From NCBI GenBank assembly GCA_910574475.1, contig CAJTAT010000001.1, positions 248,001 through 312,000 of the forward strand: a stretch of DNA of 64,000 nt, written 5' to 3'. The notes beneath the pieces are model-generated. The model had not been told where the DNA came from, did no database searches, and worked only from the letters and a program-made list of their open reading frames with translations. Shown piece after piece: positions 42,277 to 51,921 of the stretch; the first letter of the stretch is position 1; each line of letters begins with the position of its first letter. This DNA is from Clostridia bacterium. GTDB taxonomy: Bacteria > Bacillota > Clostridia > Lachnospirales > Lachnospiraceae. Position numbers and translations under genes: made by a program.

Positions 42277-43509
42277 TTAACCTTTCACCACACCGATGGT
42301 ACGCAAGCGCTTCACAGGCGTCACCAGGTCTTGTTGATTTGACATCACCCGATCAATATCCTTGTAAGCAAAACGGCTTTCCTCTGCCACATCCCGCTTA
42401 TTCTTTTTTCCGAGAATCACACCCTGATCTTTTAGATCCACTATGACCTCCTCGCAGGTAAAGGCCGCCATGGCACCCTTGCGGGAGTAAGCCCTCCCTG
42501 CTCCGTGAGAAGAAGAGCAAAAGCTCTCAGGGTTTCCAAGCCCCATGACCACATAGCTATAAGACCCCATTGCTCCTGGAATTACTGTCAGTTCTCCGTT
42601 TCTTGCCCGGACAGCTCCCTTTCGGTGTACCCATACATTTTCTCCGTAATGATTTTCCAGGGCCGCATAATTGTGATGACAGTTGATTTCATCCTGATAT
42701 TCCAGAGTCAGATCTGTGTATTTTCCAATCCATTTTTCCAGAATCGCTTTTACAGACAGTACCATTTTCTCCCGGTTTTCCCGGGCAAATGCCATAGATA
42801 AGTTCATCCAGTCCAAATACTGGCGGCCTTCCTCTGTATCGACTGGCAGAAATGCCAGACGGTACTCATCTGGTACCTGGCTGTACCACCTCTGGTTCAT
42901 CTCTCTGGCCTTGTGATGGAAATAATCGCAGACGGATTTTCCAAAATGGCGGCTCCCAGAATGAATCATCACAGACAAATATCCCTTGTCATCTTCCTGA
43001 AGCTCAATAAAGTGATTGCCGCCACCCAAGGTTCCAATCTGAAAATATCCCGCCTCTAACTGCCCCAGCAATTCTTCATTCTTTTCATACCGATCTAACT
43101 CTTCCAAGGCCAGTTCCATCGTATAGCAGGGCATAGGCGTCTTATGATGGGCAAATCCCACAGGAATATTTCTCAGAATATCTCCCACCATTCCCTGTAC
43201 CAGATTCCCGTTGCCTGTCATAGTCTCCTTTAATACTCTCACGGGAATATTCGTTCCCACATAAGCCATGCCACAGCCAATATCTACTCCCACTGCATTG
43301 GGTATCACCACATTCTTCGTGGCAATGACACCCCCGATGGGCATACCCATCCCCGCGTGAGTATCCGGCATAAGACAGACCCACTTATGTAGAAAAGGAA
43401 GCTGCATCAAATGATATGCCTGTTCCATACAGGATGCCTCCAAATCTTTTTCGCTTTCCAGCCATACCTTTAAGGGATATCTCCCTAACTCTTTTTGTAA
43501 CACGAACAT
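42277..43509 (-). CDS. rtcB: RtcB family RNA ligase
   Basis: About 410 residues from ATG 43509, which has AGGAGG 8 nt upstream. Metal and guanylylation motifs are intact: MPDTHAGMGMPIGG, NAVGVDIGCGM, GTLGGGNHFIELQ, SGSRHFGK and the nucleophile histidine in SSSHGAGRAYSR. RtcB joins 2',3'-cyclic phosphate to 5'-OH RNA ends, as in RNA repair. No RtcA, archease or RtcR gene is adjacent. The start lies downstream of a candidate TATAAT (43609-43604) that overlaps the hxlR terminator. Confidence 0.93.
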   Translation of the reverse strand: MFVLQKELGRYPLKVWLESEKDLEASCMEQAYHLMQLPFLHKWVCLMPDTHAGMGMPIGGVIATKNVVIPNAVGVDIGCGMAYVGTNIPVRVLKETMTGNGNLVQGMVGDILRNIPVGFAHHKTPMPCYTMELALEELDRYEKNEELLGQLEAGYFQIGTLGGGNHFIELQEDDKGYLSVMIHSGSRHFGKSVCDYFHHKAREMNQRWYSQVPDEYRLAFLPVDTEEGRQYLDWMNLSMAFARENREKMVLSVKAILEKWIGKYTDLTLEYQDEINCHHNYAALENHYGENVWVHRKGAVRARNGELTVIPGAMGSYSYVVMGLGNPESFCSSSHGAGRAYSRKGAMAAFTCEEVIVDLKDQGVILGKKNKRDVAEESRFAYKDIDRVMSNQQDLVTPVKRLRTIGVVKG

Positions 43510-43610
43510 ATGCAACACCTCCTACTTAATGTTCTTTGCGCTGTTGAGGCCCTCGCTATCTGTAAGTTTCGCTATGACCTTCGCTTTTTCCTGTTACATC
43601 CATATTATAG

Positions 43611-43654
43611 AAAAAAAGGAAGCACACATCATATAAAAAAAGATGCGAACTTCC
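43611..43654 (-). terminator. Terminator after the HxlR gene
   Basis: GGAAG...CTTCC with inner GCATC/GATGT pairing and seven U following, located 16 bp past the stop. Confidence 0.7.
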
Positions 43655-43669
43655 AAAAATTTATCTATT

Positions 43670-44017
43670 CTATAAGCTTGCAGCGCATTTTTTCTGCCGA
43701 CAGTCCAGATATTCTGTCCCCCATTCACACATAGCCTGGAGAACGGGTATAATACTGTGGCCAAAAGGTGTAAGGAAATAGACGGTTTTAGGCGGCTTCT
43801 CTGGTATAACTTCCCGACGAATCATACCACAGTCCTCTAAGGCATGAAGCTGCTGGGAAAGCATTTTAGGGGTTGCCCTTGGAATCAGGCGCTGCAATTC
43901 CATATAATGAAGAGGCTGTTCACGCAAATGCCACAATATTAGAGGTTTATATTTCCCCCCAATCAAAGATAAGGTGGCCTCTACTGGACAATTAAATTTC
44001 TGTTCTTTGTATTCCAT
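43670..44017 (-). CDS. HxlR family transcriptional regulator
   Basis: 115 residues. FNCPVEATLSLIGGKYKPLILWHL contains the conserved redox cysteine at about residue 10, and LIPRATPKMLSQQLHALEDCGMI is the winged-helix DNA reader. HxlR proteins such as YodB and CatR sense quinones, diamide or aldehydes through that cysteine. It is divergent from a nitroreductase gene, a classic regulator-target pair. Confidence 0.92.
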   Translation of the reverse strand: MEYKEQKFNCPVEATLSLIGGKYKPLILWHLREQPLHYMELQRLIPRATPKMLSQQLHALEDCGMIRREVIPEKPPKTVYFLTPFGHSIIPVLQAMCEWGTEYLDCRQKKCAASL

Positions 44018-44099
44018 ATGTTTTCTCCTTAATATAATACTCTCGGTTCTGCACCACAGATTTACATTCCTTCAGCAGGTCACTACCCTTTTGGTTAGT

Positions 44100-44148
44100 A
44101 TCTACCTGAAAAGTACATTCTTGTAGATTCTATTTTAAATGATACAAT
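44100..44148 (+). promoter_or_regulatory. Nitroreductase promoter with candidate HxlR operator
   Basis: TTGTAG (44121-44126), 16-nt spacer, TACAAT (44143-44148). An inverted repeat ATCTAC (44100-44105) / GTAGAT (44123-44128) overlaps the -35 and is the best operator candidate. Confidence 0.4.
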
Positions 44149-44221
44149 ATAAATATCAGTTGATTTGACATAGTGAAGAATCAAGTGTGTACATTTTAAC
44201 ACAAAGAAAGGAATTGATGCT

Positions 44222-44740
44222 ATGGATTTTTTAAACCTTGCTAAAAAACGCTATTCTGTACGTAGCTATACCGAACAGCCTGTAGAGGCAGATAAGCTAG
44301 AAAAGATTCTGGAGGCTGCTCATGTGGCTCCTACTGCTGCTAACCTGCAACCTATTCGTCTAATTGTCGTTCAAAGTGAAGAAGGTCTTGCCAAGGTTGG
44401 CAAATCAGCAAATATCTATAAGGCGCCTCTGGCGATAATCGTATGCGCTGACCATGAGAAAGCATGGGTACGCCCCTTTGACAAAAAACAGTCAGGCGAC
44501 ATTGATGCCTCCATTCTAACTGATCACATGATGCTTCAGGCTACAGAGTTAGGCTTAGGTTCTGTATGGATCTGCTATTTTAAGCCCGATATTCTCTGCG
44601 AAGAGTTTCAGCTTCCCGCCAATCTGGAACCAGTGAACATTCTAGCCATCGGTTATTCTGCTAAAGGGATGGGCGACACAAATCGTTTTGATACTCAGCG
44701 TATTCCTGTCAGCCAATTGGTTTCTTATGAAAAACTGTAG
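44222..44740 (+). CDS. Nitroreductase family protein
   Basis: 172 residues with the FMN-binding start LAKKRYSVRSYTEQPVE, the HVAPTAANLQP block, and ELGLGSVWICYF near the C-terminus. It is an FMN enzyme that reduces nitro compounds or quinones with NAD(P)H. The ribosome site is AAAGGAATTGATGCT. Control by the divergent HxlR gene is likely. The real substrate is unknown. Confidence 0.9.
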   Translation: MDFLNLAKKRYSVRSYTEQPVEADKLEKILEAAHVAPTAANLQPIRLIVVQSEEGLAKVGKSANIYKAPLAIIVCADHEKAWVRPFDKKQSGDIDASILTDHMMLQATELGLGSVWICYFKPDILCEEFQLPANLEPVNILAIGYSAKGMGDTNRFDTQRIPVSQLVSYEKL

Positions 44741-44808
44741 CTCAAGAATGTGGTAGCTTCATCAAAAACACTGATAATAATAACGCAGAAATTAATGTCC
44801 TAAAAAAG

Positions 44809-44850
44809 AAGATAAAGGAACTGACAGAAAATGTAAAGTTCCTTTATCTT
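44809..44850 (-). terminator. Terminator of the BceAB unit
   Basis: A perfect 14-bp stem (AAGATAAAGGAACT with its complement) and 14-nt loop, followed on the minus strand by C and six U. It lies 63 bp past the permease stop. Confidence 0.85.
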
Positions 44851-44912
44851 AAAACAAAAAATTTCACTCCTGTCATAATTTTTTAGACTGTCTCAAAGAA
44901 AAAATCAAATTG

Positions 44913-46943
44913 TCACTCTGCCTCTTCCACAATCCGCCTGCTCCCCAGATACGTAGACAGGAAATATCCTCCATAAATCAAAAGGATAAACGCGGCTGTA
45001 AAAATCATAGATGACTGCTGAGAGTCTTGATTCGTCAGTACCAACATTCGGTTCACAAACTGTACGCCAAAAATGGAGTGAATAAAGGCGACTATAAGAG
45101 GCAGCAGGAAGAAGATTCCTATCTGACGAAAGAGGGCTTTTCGAATCATACTCTGATCTGCTCCAATCTCCCGAAGAATTCGGTAACGCTCCCTATTATC
45201 AGAGCTGTCAGACAGTTCCTTCAATGCCATAACTGCCGCACTGGAAATCAGGAAAATAATTCCAAGATATAAGGCGATAAAAGTAACAGTAGCCGCCATT
45301 CCTACACTGTTCTCCCGCAGACCTATCTTCGATGTCACAAAGATAGGTGTACCGTCTGTGGCTTCTGAAATTTTGTCTTCTATCTCCCGGCGTCCGTCTT
45401 CTGTCTCTGCCTGATAGTCTGCCGCCATATAATTGTGATAAGCAAAAAAACCCTCCTGTTCAAAAGCACTGTCCGGCAGAATAAAGATACCAAGAACAGT
45501 ATAGGAATTGCTCATACCCAGATATCCGTCCTGACACACAGGATATTTGGGAGTATACTGCTTTTCCCCAATGTTTAAAGGCTCTCCTGCCGCAAGTCCC
45601 ATATCTCTGATATTCTTCATAGGTTCAAAGGTACAAAGAAGGATGTATTCATCCTCTTTCAGATCATACTGCTGGATTCCATAAAACTTTGCCATCTGGT
45701 TATACTGTGAGAGGGGGACCAGCTCTTCCTCTAGATCCCAGTCAAGCATAGGAAATTGAGCCATCACTGCCTCACGATTCTTTCCCAGAGTCATTTCCCA
45801 TGTAAGTTCCGGCCGAATATAAGAAGTAATCTCCACATATCCATCCAAAAATTCTTCTTTTGGGTCAATGCCTTTTTCTGTCAGGGATTCCTCTACGCTC
45901 TTCTTTGCCTCCTCTTCTGTCTGATTGTCTTTCTCTCTCATAGGCTTTGTCATACAGACATCCCTTGGCGTCATTTCTTCAATCTCCTTGGTTAGGGACT
46001 GATTCATACTGACTCCGCAGGAAAGCACGCCAATCGTTAAAAACAGCATCAGGCAAATGACTGTCATAGAGCAGACCATCGTATTAATCCGGCTGTTCAT
46101 CTGCCGGAAGACAAAGGTATTTAAGTCCTTCAGATAGAATGATTTCCAGACTCTGGCTACCTTAAGCATCAGCCCAGACAGAGACAAAAAGAAAAGAAAA
46201 GTTCCAATCGCTCCCAATAAGATCAGCAGCATCAGGCGAGCTCTGTCAACGGTTCCAAGCTTACCCAGGACACTCAGATAGCAATAAAGAAGAATTCCAA
46301 CAGAAGTTAGAAACAATAGCATTGCAAGAATGGGGTTTCTCATCCGCACACGCTCATTCTTTTTTCCTGCAGTAAGTAGATCCAAAAGCTTATACCGGGA
46401 AATCGTAACCACATTGAACAGAATCACCAAGAGGTACATAATTCCAAAGTAAATCACAGTCTTTCCCGCGGCCTTCATAGAAAAGACAAAGGTATAGGAA
46501 GTCATATCAGCCTCAAACATCTTTGCTACCAGAATAGACATAAGCTGCGAGGCAAACACGCCAATCACAAGCCCCACGCCCAGAGAAATCAATCCGATGA
46601 TCACCGTCTCCCCCAGTAAAATGTGAGAAATGCTCCCGCGGCTCATACCCAGAGTCATATAAAGTCCAAACTCCATTTTTCTCCGGCGAATCAAAAAATT
46701 GTTGGCGTACACAATGAGAAAGCCAAGTATTATAGAAACAAAGACAGAAAGTCCTGCCAGCACAGTAAGCATAAGCTGAATAATCTCACGGGTAGAAGCA
46801 GATACAGCAAGCATAATATCCTGAGAATCCAAAGCATTAAACACATAGAAAATCGCAACCCCCAATACCAGTGTCAGAAAATAAATTGTATAGTCCTGAA
46901 AGCTCTTTTTCAAATTGCGGAGGGATAATTTAAATAACATCAT
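44913..46943 (-). CDS. BceB-like ABC transporter permease
   Basis: 676 residues of the MacB/FtsX-permease class used for antimicrobial peptides. It has about ten membrane helices, with a large extracytoplasmic domain of about 220 residues (roughly 310-530) between helices 7 and 8, the hallmark of BceB. FSQ-type N-terminus KLSLRNLKKSFQDYTIYFL is typical. It forms a sensory complex with the histidine kinase and frees lipid II-cycle targets from bacitracin-like peptides. The start overlaps the ATPase gene by 14 bp. Confidence 0.88.
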   Translation of the reverse strand: MMLFKLSLRNLKKSFQDYTIYFLTLVLGVAIFYVFNALDSQDIMLAVSASTREIIQLMLTVLAGLSVFVSIILGFLIVYANNFLIRRRKMEFGLYMTLGMSRGSISHILLGETVIIGLISLGVGLVIGVFASQLMSILVAKMFEADMTSYTFVFSMKAAGKTVIYFGIMYLLVILFNVVTISRYKLLDLLTAGKKNERVRMRNPILAMLLFLTSVGILLYCYLSVLGKLGTVDRARLMLLILLGAIGTFLFFLSLSGLMLKVARVWKSFYLKDLNTFVFRQMNSRINTMVCSMTVICLMLFLTIGVLSCGVSMNQSLTKEIEEMTPRDVCMTKPMREKDNQTEEEAKKSVEESLTEKGIDPKEEFLDGYVEITSYIRPELTWEMTLGKNREAVMAQFPMLDWDLEEELVPLSQYNQMAKFYGIQQYDLKEDEYILLCTFEPMKNIRDMGLAAGEPLNIGEKQYTPKYPVCQDGYLGMSNSYTVLGIFILPDSAFEQEGFFAYHNYMAADYQAETEDGRREIEDKISEATDGTPIFVTSKIGLRENSVGMAATVTFIALYLGIIFLISSAAVMALKELSDSSDNRERYRILREIGADQSMIRKALFRQIGIFFLLPLIVAFIHSIFGVQFVNRMLVLTNQDSQQSSMIFTAAFILLIYGGYFLSTYLGSRRIVEEAE

Positions 46944-47700
46944 TCAAATCACCTCCCAGAAGTGTTACCACATGAATAATTTGGTTGAAAAAGGCCTTTC
47001 TGGTCTCTTCTCCTCTCTGAACTTCACTGAATATTTTCCCATCCTTGATAAAGAGGATACGGGAGGCATAGCTGGCCGTAAAGGCATCGTGTGTCACCAT
47101 AAGGATTGTGGCTCCCAGTTCCTGGTTCAGCCGGGAAAAGCTGTCCAGTACCATTCTGGATGCTTTGGAGTCCAGTGCTCCTGTGGGCTCATCCGCGAGA
47201 ATTAGCTTGGGATCCCCAATCATAGCCCTGGCTGATGCCGTCCTCTGCTTCTCTCCGCCTGAAATCTGATAAGGATATTTTTTCAAAATCTCTGTGATAC
47301 CCAGCTTCGCTGCAACCTGATGGACGCGCTTTTCAATCTTCACAGGCGATATGCGACGAATGGAGAGTGCCAGGGCAATATTTTCATAGACAGTCAGTGT
47401 GTCCAACAGATGAAAGTCTTGAAAGATAAATCCCAGCTCCTCTCTTCTGAATTTATTCAGGGCATTTCCCTTTAACCTGGTAATATCCTGGCCACCCACC
47501 TGAATCTGCCCACTGGTAATACGATCAATGGTGGAAATACAGTTCAAAAGTGTGGTCTTACCACTTCCACTGGCCCCCATAATCCCCACAAACTCTCCAG
47601 CCTGTACTTGAAAACTAATATTGTCAATGGCTTTCGTCACATTCCCTTTACTTCCATAATATTTTTCGATATTGTTTACACTTAATATGGCGCTCATCAT
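46930..47700 (-). CDS. BceA-like ABC transporter ATP-binding protein
   Basis: 256 residues. Walker A GASGSGKTT, Q-loop FIFQDFHLLDTL, signature SGGEKQRTASARAMI, Walker B LILADEPTGALDS and the switch histidine VTHD are intact. It drives the BceB-like permease. The gene lies 111 bp after the kinase gene, and that gap holds the likely response-regulator operator, so the transporter can be induced on its own. Confidence 0.92.
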   Translation of the reverse strand: MMSAILSVNNIEKYYGSKGNVTKAIDNISFQVQAGEFVGIMGASGSGKTTLLNCISTIDRITSGQIQVGGQDITRLKGNALNKFRREELGFIFQDFHLLDTLTVYENIALALSIRRISPVKIEKRVHQVAAKLGITEILKKYPYQISGGEKQRTASARAMIGDPKLILADEPTGALDSKASRMVLDSFSRLNQELGATILMVTHDAFTASYASRILFIKDGKIFSEVQRGEETRKAFFNQIIHVVTLLGGDLNDVI

Positions 47701-47781
47701 ACGCTCCTTTCATTACCTGTACGAAATTTGTTTTGTATGGTCTAATCTTACAGGAGCATCGCCATTTCATCCATCGAAGTT

Positions 47782-47810
47782 CCTTACATCACTCTTTCAT
47801 TATTGTAAGG
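47782..47810. promoter_or_regulatory. Candidate BceR operator upstream of the ABC genes
   Basis: CCTTACA and TGTAAGG are perfect 7-bp arms separated by 15 bp. The repeat lies between the kinase stop and the ATPase start. A TAAGAT -10 with no good -35 follows, as expected for a promoter that needs an activator. Confidence 0.45.
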
Positions 47811-47811
47811 T

Positions 47812-48825
47812 TTAACAGACATCTGCATAGCTTCCCTTAGGAAAGATGAGCTTTACCTGGCAGCCTTCTCCCTCCTGAGACTCGATCTCAATTCCATGCC
47901 CCAGCCGGTGGCAAAGCTTATCGCAAAGATAAAGTCCGAGACCTGTAGCCTGCCCCGACTGTCTACCTTTGCTTCCAGTAAATCCCTTTTCAAATACCCT
48001 GCCCAGATCCTTACGCCGGATCCCTCTGCCATTATCTCTGATAGAAAGACAGGTATACTCTCTTTCGCGTGCTGCCTTAAATGTCAGATCCAAAGCTTCC
48101 TTATCCGAATATTTCACGCTGTTGGAAAGAATTTGATTCAAAATAAACAGCAACCATCTTTCATCGCTGTACACTTCTGTCTCCAAGTCTTCCATATGAA
48201 TCCTTGTTTTTTTCCCGATCAAAGTTTTCTTATTTCGCTTGACTGCCTGCATGACTAATTCCTTCAGATCCACAGGCCGTATGAGATAATCCTTTTCCAC
48301 ATGGGCGCTTCGAGCGTAGAAAAGGGCTTGTTCTGTATATCCCTCGATTTTCTCCAATTCCTCCTCCAGCTCCCCGGTCACTTCTGTTCTGTTATTTTCT
48401 ATGAGCAACTTACCTGCCGCAATGGGGGTTTTTACCTCATGGATCCAAAGTTCAATATATTCTTTATATTCGTTTTCTGCATTTTTATATCCATTTACAT
48501 GATCAGCCATGGATTTTCCCAAATCCTGAAATGCCTCTTTTAAAAGTCGCTCTTCTTGACAGGAAGGCTGACCCAACATCTCTGGCAGAAGATATTTCTT
48601 ATCCAGTCCATCTAAGCTCTCCTCTATATTCAAAAAGTAAATCTTTTTTCGCCGGAATTCCTGCCAGGTCATCAGAAAATAAACGCCATAGAAACAGAGT
48701 CCTATATAGATCCCGATTCCCATACTGGCATCCACAGTGAGCAAAAAGATTTCAACCGTGGCCAAAACTCCTGTTAAAAAGAGCAATTGTCCCAATCGTT
48801 CTCTCAGATAGCTTCTGTATCGCAT
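47812..48825 (-). CDS. BceS-like intramembrane-sensing histidine kinase
   Basis: 337 residues. Two closely spaced membrane helices at the N-terminus (about 12-60) leave almost no outside loop, the mark of intramembrane-sensing kinases. The phospho-acceptor histidine is in ELWIHEVKTPIAAGKLL (about residue 128). ATP-binding N-box NQILSNSVKYSD, G1 IRDNGRGI and G2 GLGLYLCDKL follow. It relies on the BceAB transporter to sense peptides. Its start overlaps the response regulator gene by 22 bp. Confidence 0.9.
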   Translation of the reverse strand: MRYRSYLRERLGQLLFLTGVLATVEIFLLTVDASMGIGIYIGLCFYGVYFLMTWQEFRRKKIYFLNIEESLDGLDKKYLLPEMLGQPSCQEERLLKEAFQDLGKSMADHVNGYKNAENEYKEYIELWIHEVKTPIAAGKLLIENNRTEVTGELEEELEKIEGYTEQALFYARSAHVEKDYLIRPVDLKELVMQAVKRNKKTLIGKKTRIHMEDLETEVYSDERWLLFILNQILSNSVKYSDKEALDLTFKAAREREYTCLSIRDNGRGIRRKDLGRVFEKGFTGSKGRQSGQATGLGLYLCDKLCHRLGHGIEIESQEGEGCQVKLIFPKGSYADVC

Positions 48826-49493
48826 ACCAATCTGTACCCCAATCCTCTCTTTGTCTGTATCACATCACATATACCGATGGAACTAAGCTTTCCCCGCAGC
48901 CGTGTCATATTTACGGTCAGCGTATTATCATCCACAAACAATTCGCTGTCCCACAGATAAGAGATCAACTCGTCTCTGGATACAATCTGATTCTTGTGCC
49001 TGGCGAGACAATCCAGAATCCTAAGTTCATTTTTTGTAAGGTCTACACTTCCCGCCTCAGCCTCTACTATCCCTTTTGTCAGATCTAGAACAAAGAGCCC
49101 TAAATTCCTCTTTTCATTCTGACATGGCTCCCGGTATACCCGCTTTAAAATGGCTTCCATGTGGGCCAACAAAATCTGCGGATGGAAGGGCTTCGTGACA
49201 AAATCGTCCGCTCCCTGGCTCATGCTCATCAGTTCTGCCATCTGAGTATCCTGACTTGTAATCATCACAATGGGAATCTCCGACACCTTCCGAAGCTCCC
49301 TGCACAGATACAAGCCATCTGTATTGGGAAGGCCAATATCCAGCAGCAAAAGATCTGGCTTTTTCTTAAGAATTCCCTGTGTCGTACAGGCTTCCTCCTC
49401 TAAATGTTCTGCCTCATAACCGTTATTGGTCAAAAAAACTTCCAGCTCACGGCAGAGCTTCTCATCATCCTCTACAATCACTATTTTTCTCAT
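48804..49493 (-). CDS. BceR-like OmpR-family response regulator
   Basis: 229 residues. Receiver domain with IVEDDEKL, the phospho-acceptor in LLLLDIGLPNTDGL and VMITSQD, followed by a winged-helix DNA-binding domain (LTKNELRILDCLARHKNQIVSRDEL, LTVNMTRLRGKL). It should activate the bceAB-like genes through the inverted repeat at 47.8 kb. Its ATG overlaps the stop of the peptide/nickel transporter ATPase gene by 4 bp, which ties it to that operon. Confidence 0.93.
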   Translation of the reverse strand: MRKIVIVEDDEKLCRELEVFLTNNGYEAEHLEEEACTTQGILKKKPDLLLLDIGLPNTDGLYLCRELRKVSEIPIVMITSQDTQMAELMSMSQGADDFVTKPFHPQILLAHMEAILKRVYREPCQNEKRNLGLFVLDLTKGIVEAEAGSVDLTKNELRILDCLARHKNQIVSRDELISYLWDSELFVDDNTLTVNMTRLRGKLSSIGICDVIQTKRGLGYRLVCDTEAI

Positions 49494-50107
49494 GATACAC
49501 TTCCCCGTTCCAAGTTTTCAATTCTGGTACAGACACGCTCTAGAAGCGGTGTGCTGTGGCTCACAGCCAGCAGTCCAATGCCACGCCGCTCAACCTCCTG
49601 AACCAAAAAGCTCCAGATCTGGCTTTGAGTGATAAGATCTAGCATGGTACTGATCTCATCCGCCAAAATAAACTGTGTCCTCTCCCCAAGGGCCCTGGCT
49701 ATGCAAAACCGCTGAAGCTCGCCGCCAGAAAGCTCTGCCGGATATCGGTTCAGCCAATCTGGCTCAATGCCAAGGCCTTCTATGACCTGCTGCTTAAGAT
49801 GATCTCCTTCCGCCAGCACTTCTTTCATCCGAAGCCGGGGATTGACTACCTGCTCTGGATGCTGCCAAATCATCTGCACAGGACAATATCCCCTATATTC
49901 AGACAATGGATGTCCGTCCAGGAGAACTTCTCCCTCCTCCGGCTTCTCATAGCCTGCCAGAACCTTGCAAAAGGTAGTCTTTCCAAATCCACTGGGGGCA
50001 ATCAGACCTACCCGTTCCTTCTGGGTAAGTTTTAAACTAAAGTCCTTTAAAATTTGTCTGCCGTCCGTTCCATAGCGAAAGAAAATATGCTTTGCTTCCA
50101 GTATCAT
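49490..50107 (-). CDS. DppF/NikE-like ABC transporter ATP-binding protein
   Basis: 205 residues from ATG 50107 (AGGAGG upstream; longer readings start inside the previous gene). Walker A APSGFGKTT, Q-loop MIWQHPEQ, signature LSGGELQRFCIARAL and Walker B FILADEISTMLD are present. It lacks the C-terminal oligopeptide domain, so it is short like NikE. It is the second ATPase of the Dpp/Nik-type transporter and is translationally coupled to the response regulator. Confidence 0.88.
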   Translation of the reverse strand: MILEAKHIFFRYGTDGRQILKDFSLKLTQKERVGLIAPSGFGKTTFCKVLAGYEKPEEGEVLLDGHPLSEYRGYCPVQMIWQHPEQVVNPRLRMKEVLAEGDHLKQQVIEGLGIEPDWLNRYPAELSGGELQRFCIARALGERTQFILADEISTMLDLITQSQIWSFLVQEVERRGIGLLAVSHSTPLLERVCTRIENLERGSVS

Positions 50108-50126
50108 ACATAACCTCCTATATAAG

Positions 50127-51056
50127 CTATTCTGCGTACAGGCAGCGAACCTTTCCGCCTCGAAGCTCCCGGTATGGGATCTCCCCCCGGCACTTCTCAC
50201 AAAATCTCTCACACCTTGGCCCAAAGGGGCAACCCTCCGGTAAGTCCTTCACATAAGGCTGTGTGCCTGTGATAAATTGAAATCCATTTTGGGGAAGGGC
50301 CCTCCAAAGAGCCTTGGAATAGGGATGGCGCAAGGTTTCCTCCCTGGCAAAATCCTTGACGTCTGCATCCTCCACGGTAGTTCCCGCATAAAATACTACC
50401 ACCCGATCTGCCACCTCCAACGCCTGTTCCAGATCGTGGGTAATTAAAAGGACTCCCGCTCCCTGATCTGCCAGCTCCCGAAAATGGCTCATGACCCGTC
50501 TCACCATTTTCATATGAAGACCAGGGGTGGGCTCGTCTGCGATAACCAGGCGGGGGTTCCCCATCATAGCTGTGGACACAAGCACGCGCCGATTCATTCC
50601 GCCGGAGAGTTCAAAGGGGTAGAGTTCCTGGACTTCTTTCTCCAAATGATAGCCTTTAAAGATTTGATCCAGCTTTTTTTCAGATGCTTCATCCTTCTTT
50701 CCCCTTCGAATCTGAGGGCCTATCTTCATGAGAGGATCGAGAAATGCCACACTCTGAGGCACCAGGACAATCTCATTTCCCCGAAGCTCTTCTTTCCGCT
50801 TTTGGCTAAGCTCTGCTCCGTCGTAAAAAATTTTTCCACCAAGGATCCCATTGTAGGGAAGAATCCCCAGTATCCCATGAGCCAGCAGGCTCTTTCCTGA
50901 TCCGCTGGATCCCACCACCGCAACCATCTCTCCCTGGTGGATGGTAACATTCAGATCGCGAATCACATCCAAATCTGTCTTTCCAAATCCCTTGTCATAC
51001 TGCCGAAAGGAAACAGACAGATTCTCTATCTCTAATATGACCTTTTTTTCTTCCAA
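50127..51056 (-). CDS. DppD/NikD-like ABC transporter ATP-binding protein
   Basis: 309 residues from a TTG start at 51056, supported by AGGAGG 8 nt upstream. Walker A GSSGSGKSL, signature LSGGMNRRVLVSTAM and Walker B LVIADEPTPGLH are intact. The C-terminal oligopeptide-transporter domain with its cysteine cluster (CPFGPRCERFCEKC) is present; it may bind iron-sulfur. It powers import with the two permeases encoded upstream. Confidence 0.9.
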   Translation of the reverse strand: MEEKKVILEIENLSVSFRQYDKGFGKTDLDVIRDLNVTIHQGEMVAVVGSSGSGKSLLAHGILGILPYNGILGGKIFYDGAELSQKRKEELRGNEIVLVPQSVAFLDPLMKIGPQIRRGKKDEASEKKLDQIFKGYHLEKEVQELYPFELSGGMNRRVLVSTAMMGNPRLVIADEPTPGLHMKMVRRVMSHFRELADQGAGVLLITHDLEQALEVADRVVVFYAGTTVEDADVKDFAREETLRHPYSKALWRALPQNGFQFITGTQPYVKDLPEGCPFGPRCERFCEKCRGEIPYRELRGGKVRCLYAE

Positions 51057-51096
51057 CCTTATCCCCTCCTACTTTAAAGAACGCTTTGGGCCTTCG

Positions 51097-51921
51097 CTAT
51101 ACATGGGCACTGTTTGGATCCAAAAGTTTTCGCAAGCTCTCTCCTGCCACATCGAATAATACGACTGTCAGCACCAAAAGTAGCCCCGGAAACAGGGCCA
51201 GCCACCACTTTCCCATAGCCAGATATTGCATACTTTCTGACAGAATCACTCCGATGGCCGGTTGCTCCGGTGAAAGCCCAAATCCCAAAAAAGTAATGCT
51301 GGCCTCATGCAAAATGGCGTGAGGGAAAAGGAGAATGAGCCCCACCAAAAACTGAGGAAATAAATGGGGAACCATATGCTTCCAGGCAATCTGCCAGGGA
51401 CTTAAGCCCAGCTTTCTCGCCACCTTAATATAAGCTGCTTCTTTTAACTGCAGAACCTCTCCCCGAATCAGCCTGGCCAAAGATGTCCAGTGGGTCAGGG
51501 ACACGCCGATGACTACGCCGCGAAAACCTTTGCCACAGGCATAGGAAATGAGAATCAAAAGCAGTATATGAGGAATTCCCATAACCAGATCTATGATCCA
51601 GGTGACAATAGAGTCCACCGCCTTTCCCATGGTAGCTGAGACAATTCCCAGAAATAGAGCCAGCAAAGCGCTGACTCCTGCGGCCAGAAGTCCAATTCGG
51701 ATACTCATAGATAATCCAGTCAAAGTGCGAACAAACATGTCACGTCCCATCCAGTCTGTTCCAAACAGATAGCTTTCGCATGGCGCTAGATTTTTTCTGG
51801 AAAAATCTGTAACCACAGCTTCTTCTGCAAACACTTGCCCTCCTATGGTAATCAGGGCTAAAAACAGGACTGCCATTCCAAATAAAAAGGCTGTGCGTAC
51901 CCTGCCGTTTATTTTTCTCAT
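51097..51921 (-). CDS. DppC/NikC-like ABC transporter permease
   Basis: 274 residues, about six membrane helices. The start overlaps the DppB-like stop (ATGA). The N-terminal segment PCESYLFGTDWMGRDMFVRTLTG is typical of DppC/OppC, and the EAA-like loop reads EAAYIKVARKLGLSPWQIAWKHMVPHL. It forms the membrane channel with the DppB-like protein. Confidence 0.92.
   Translation of the reverse strand: MRKINGRVRTAFLFGMAVLFLALITIGGQVFAEEAVVTDFSRKNLAPCESYLFGTDWMGRDMFVRTLTGLSMSIRIGLLAAGVSALLALFLGIVSATMGKAVDSIVTWIIDLVMGIPHILLLILISYACGKGFRGVVIGVSLTHWTSLARLIRGEVLQLKEAAYIKVARKLGLSPWQIAWKHMVPHLFPQFLVGLILLFPHAILHEASITFLGFGLSPEQPAIGVILSESMQYLAMGKWWLALFPGLLLVLTVVLFDVAGESLRKLLDPNSAHV

Noticed and set aside
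50108..50224. Longer N-terminus for the DppF-like ATPase
   Set aside because: The extension overlaps the preceding gene in another frame; ATG 50107 has AGGAGG and begins with the typical ABC start.
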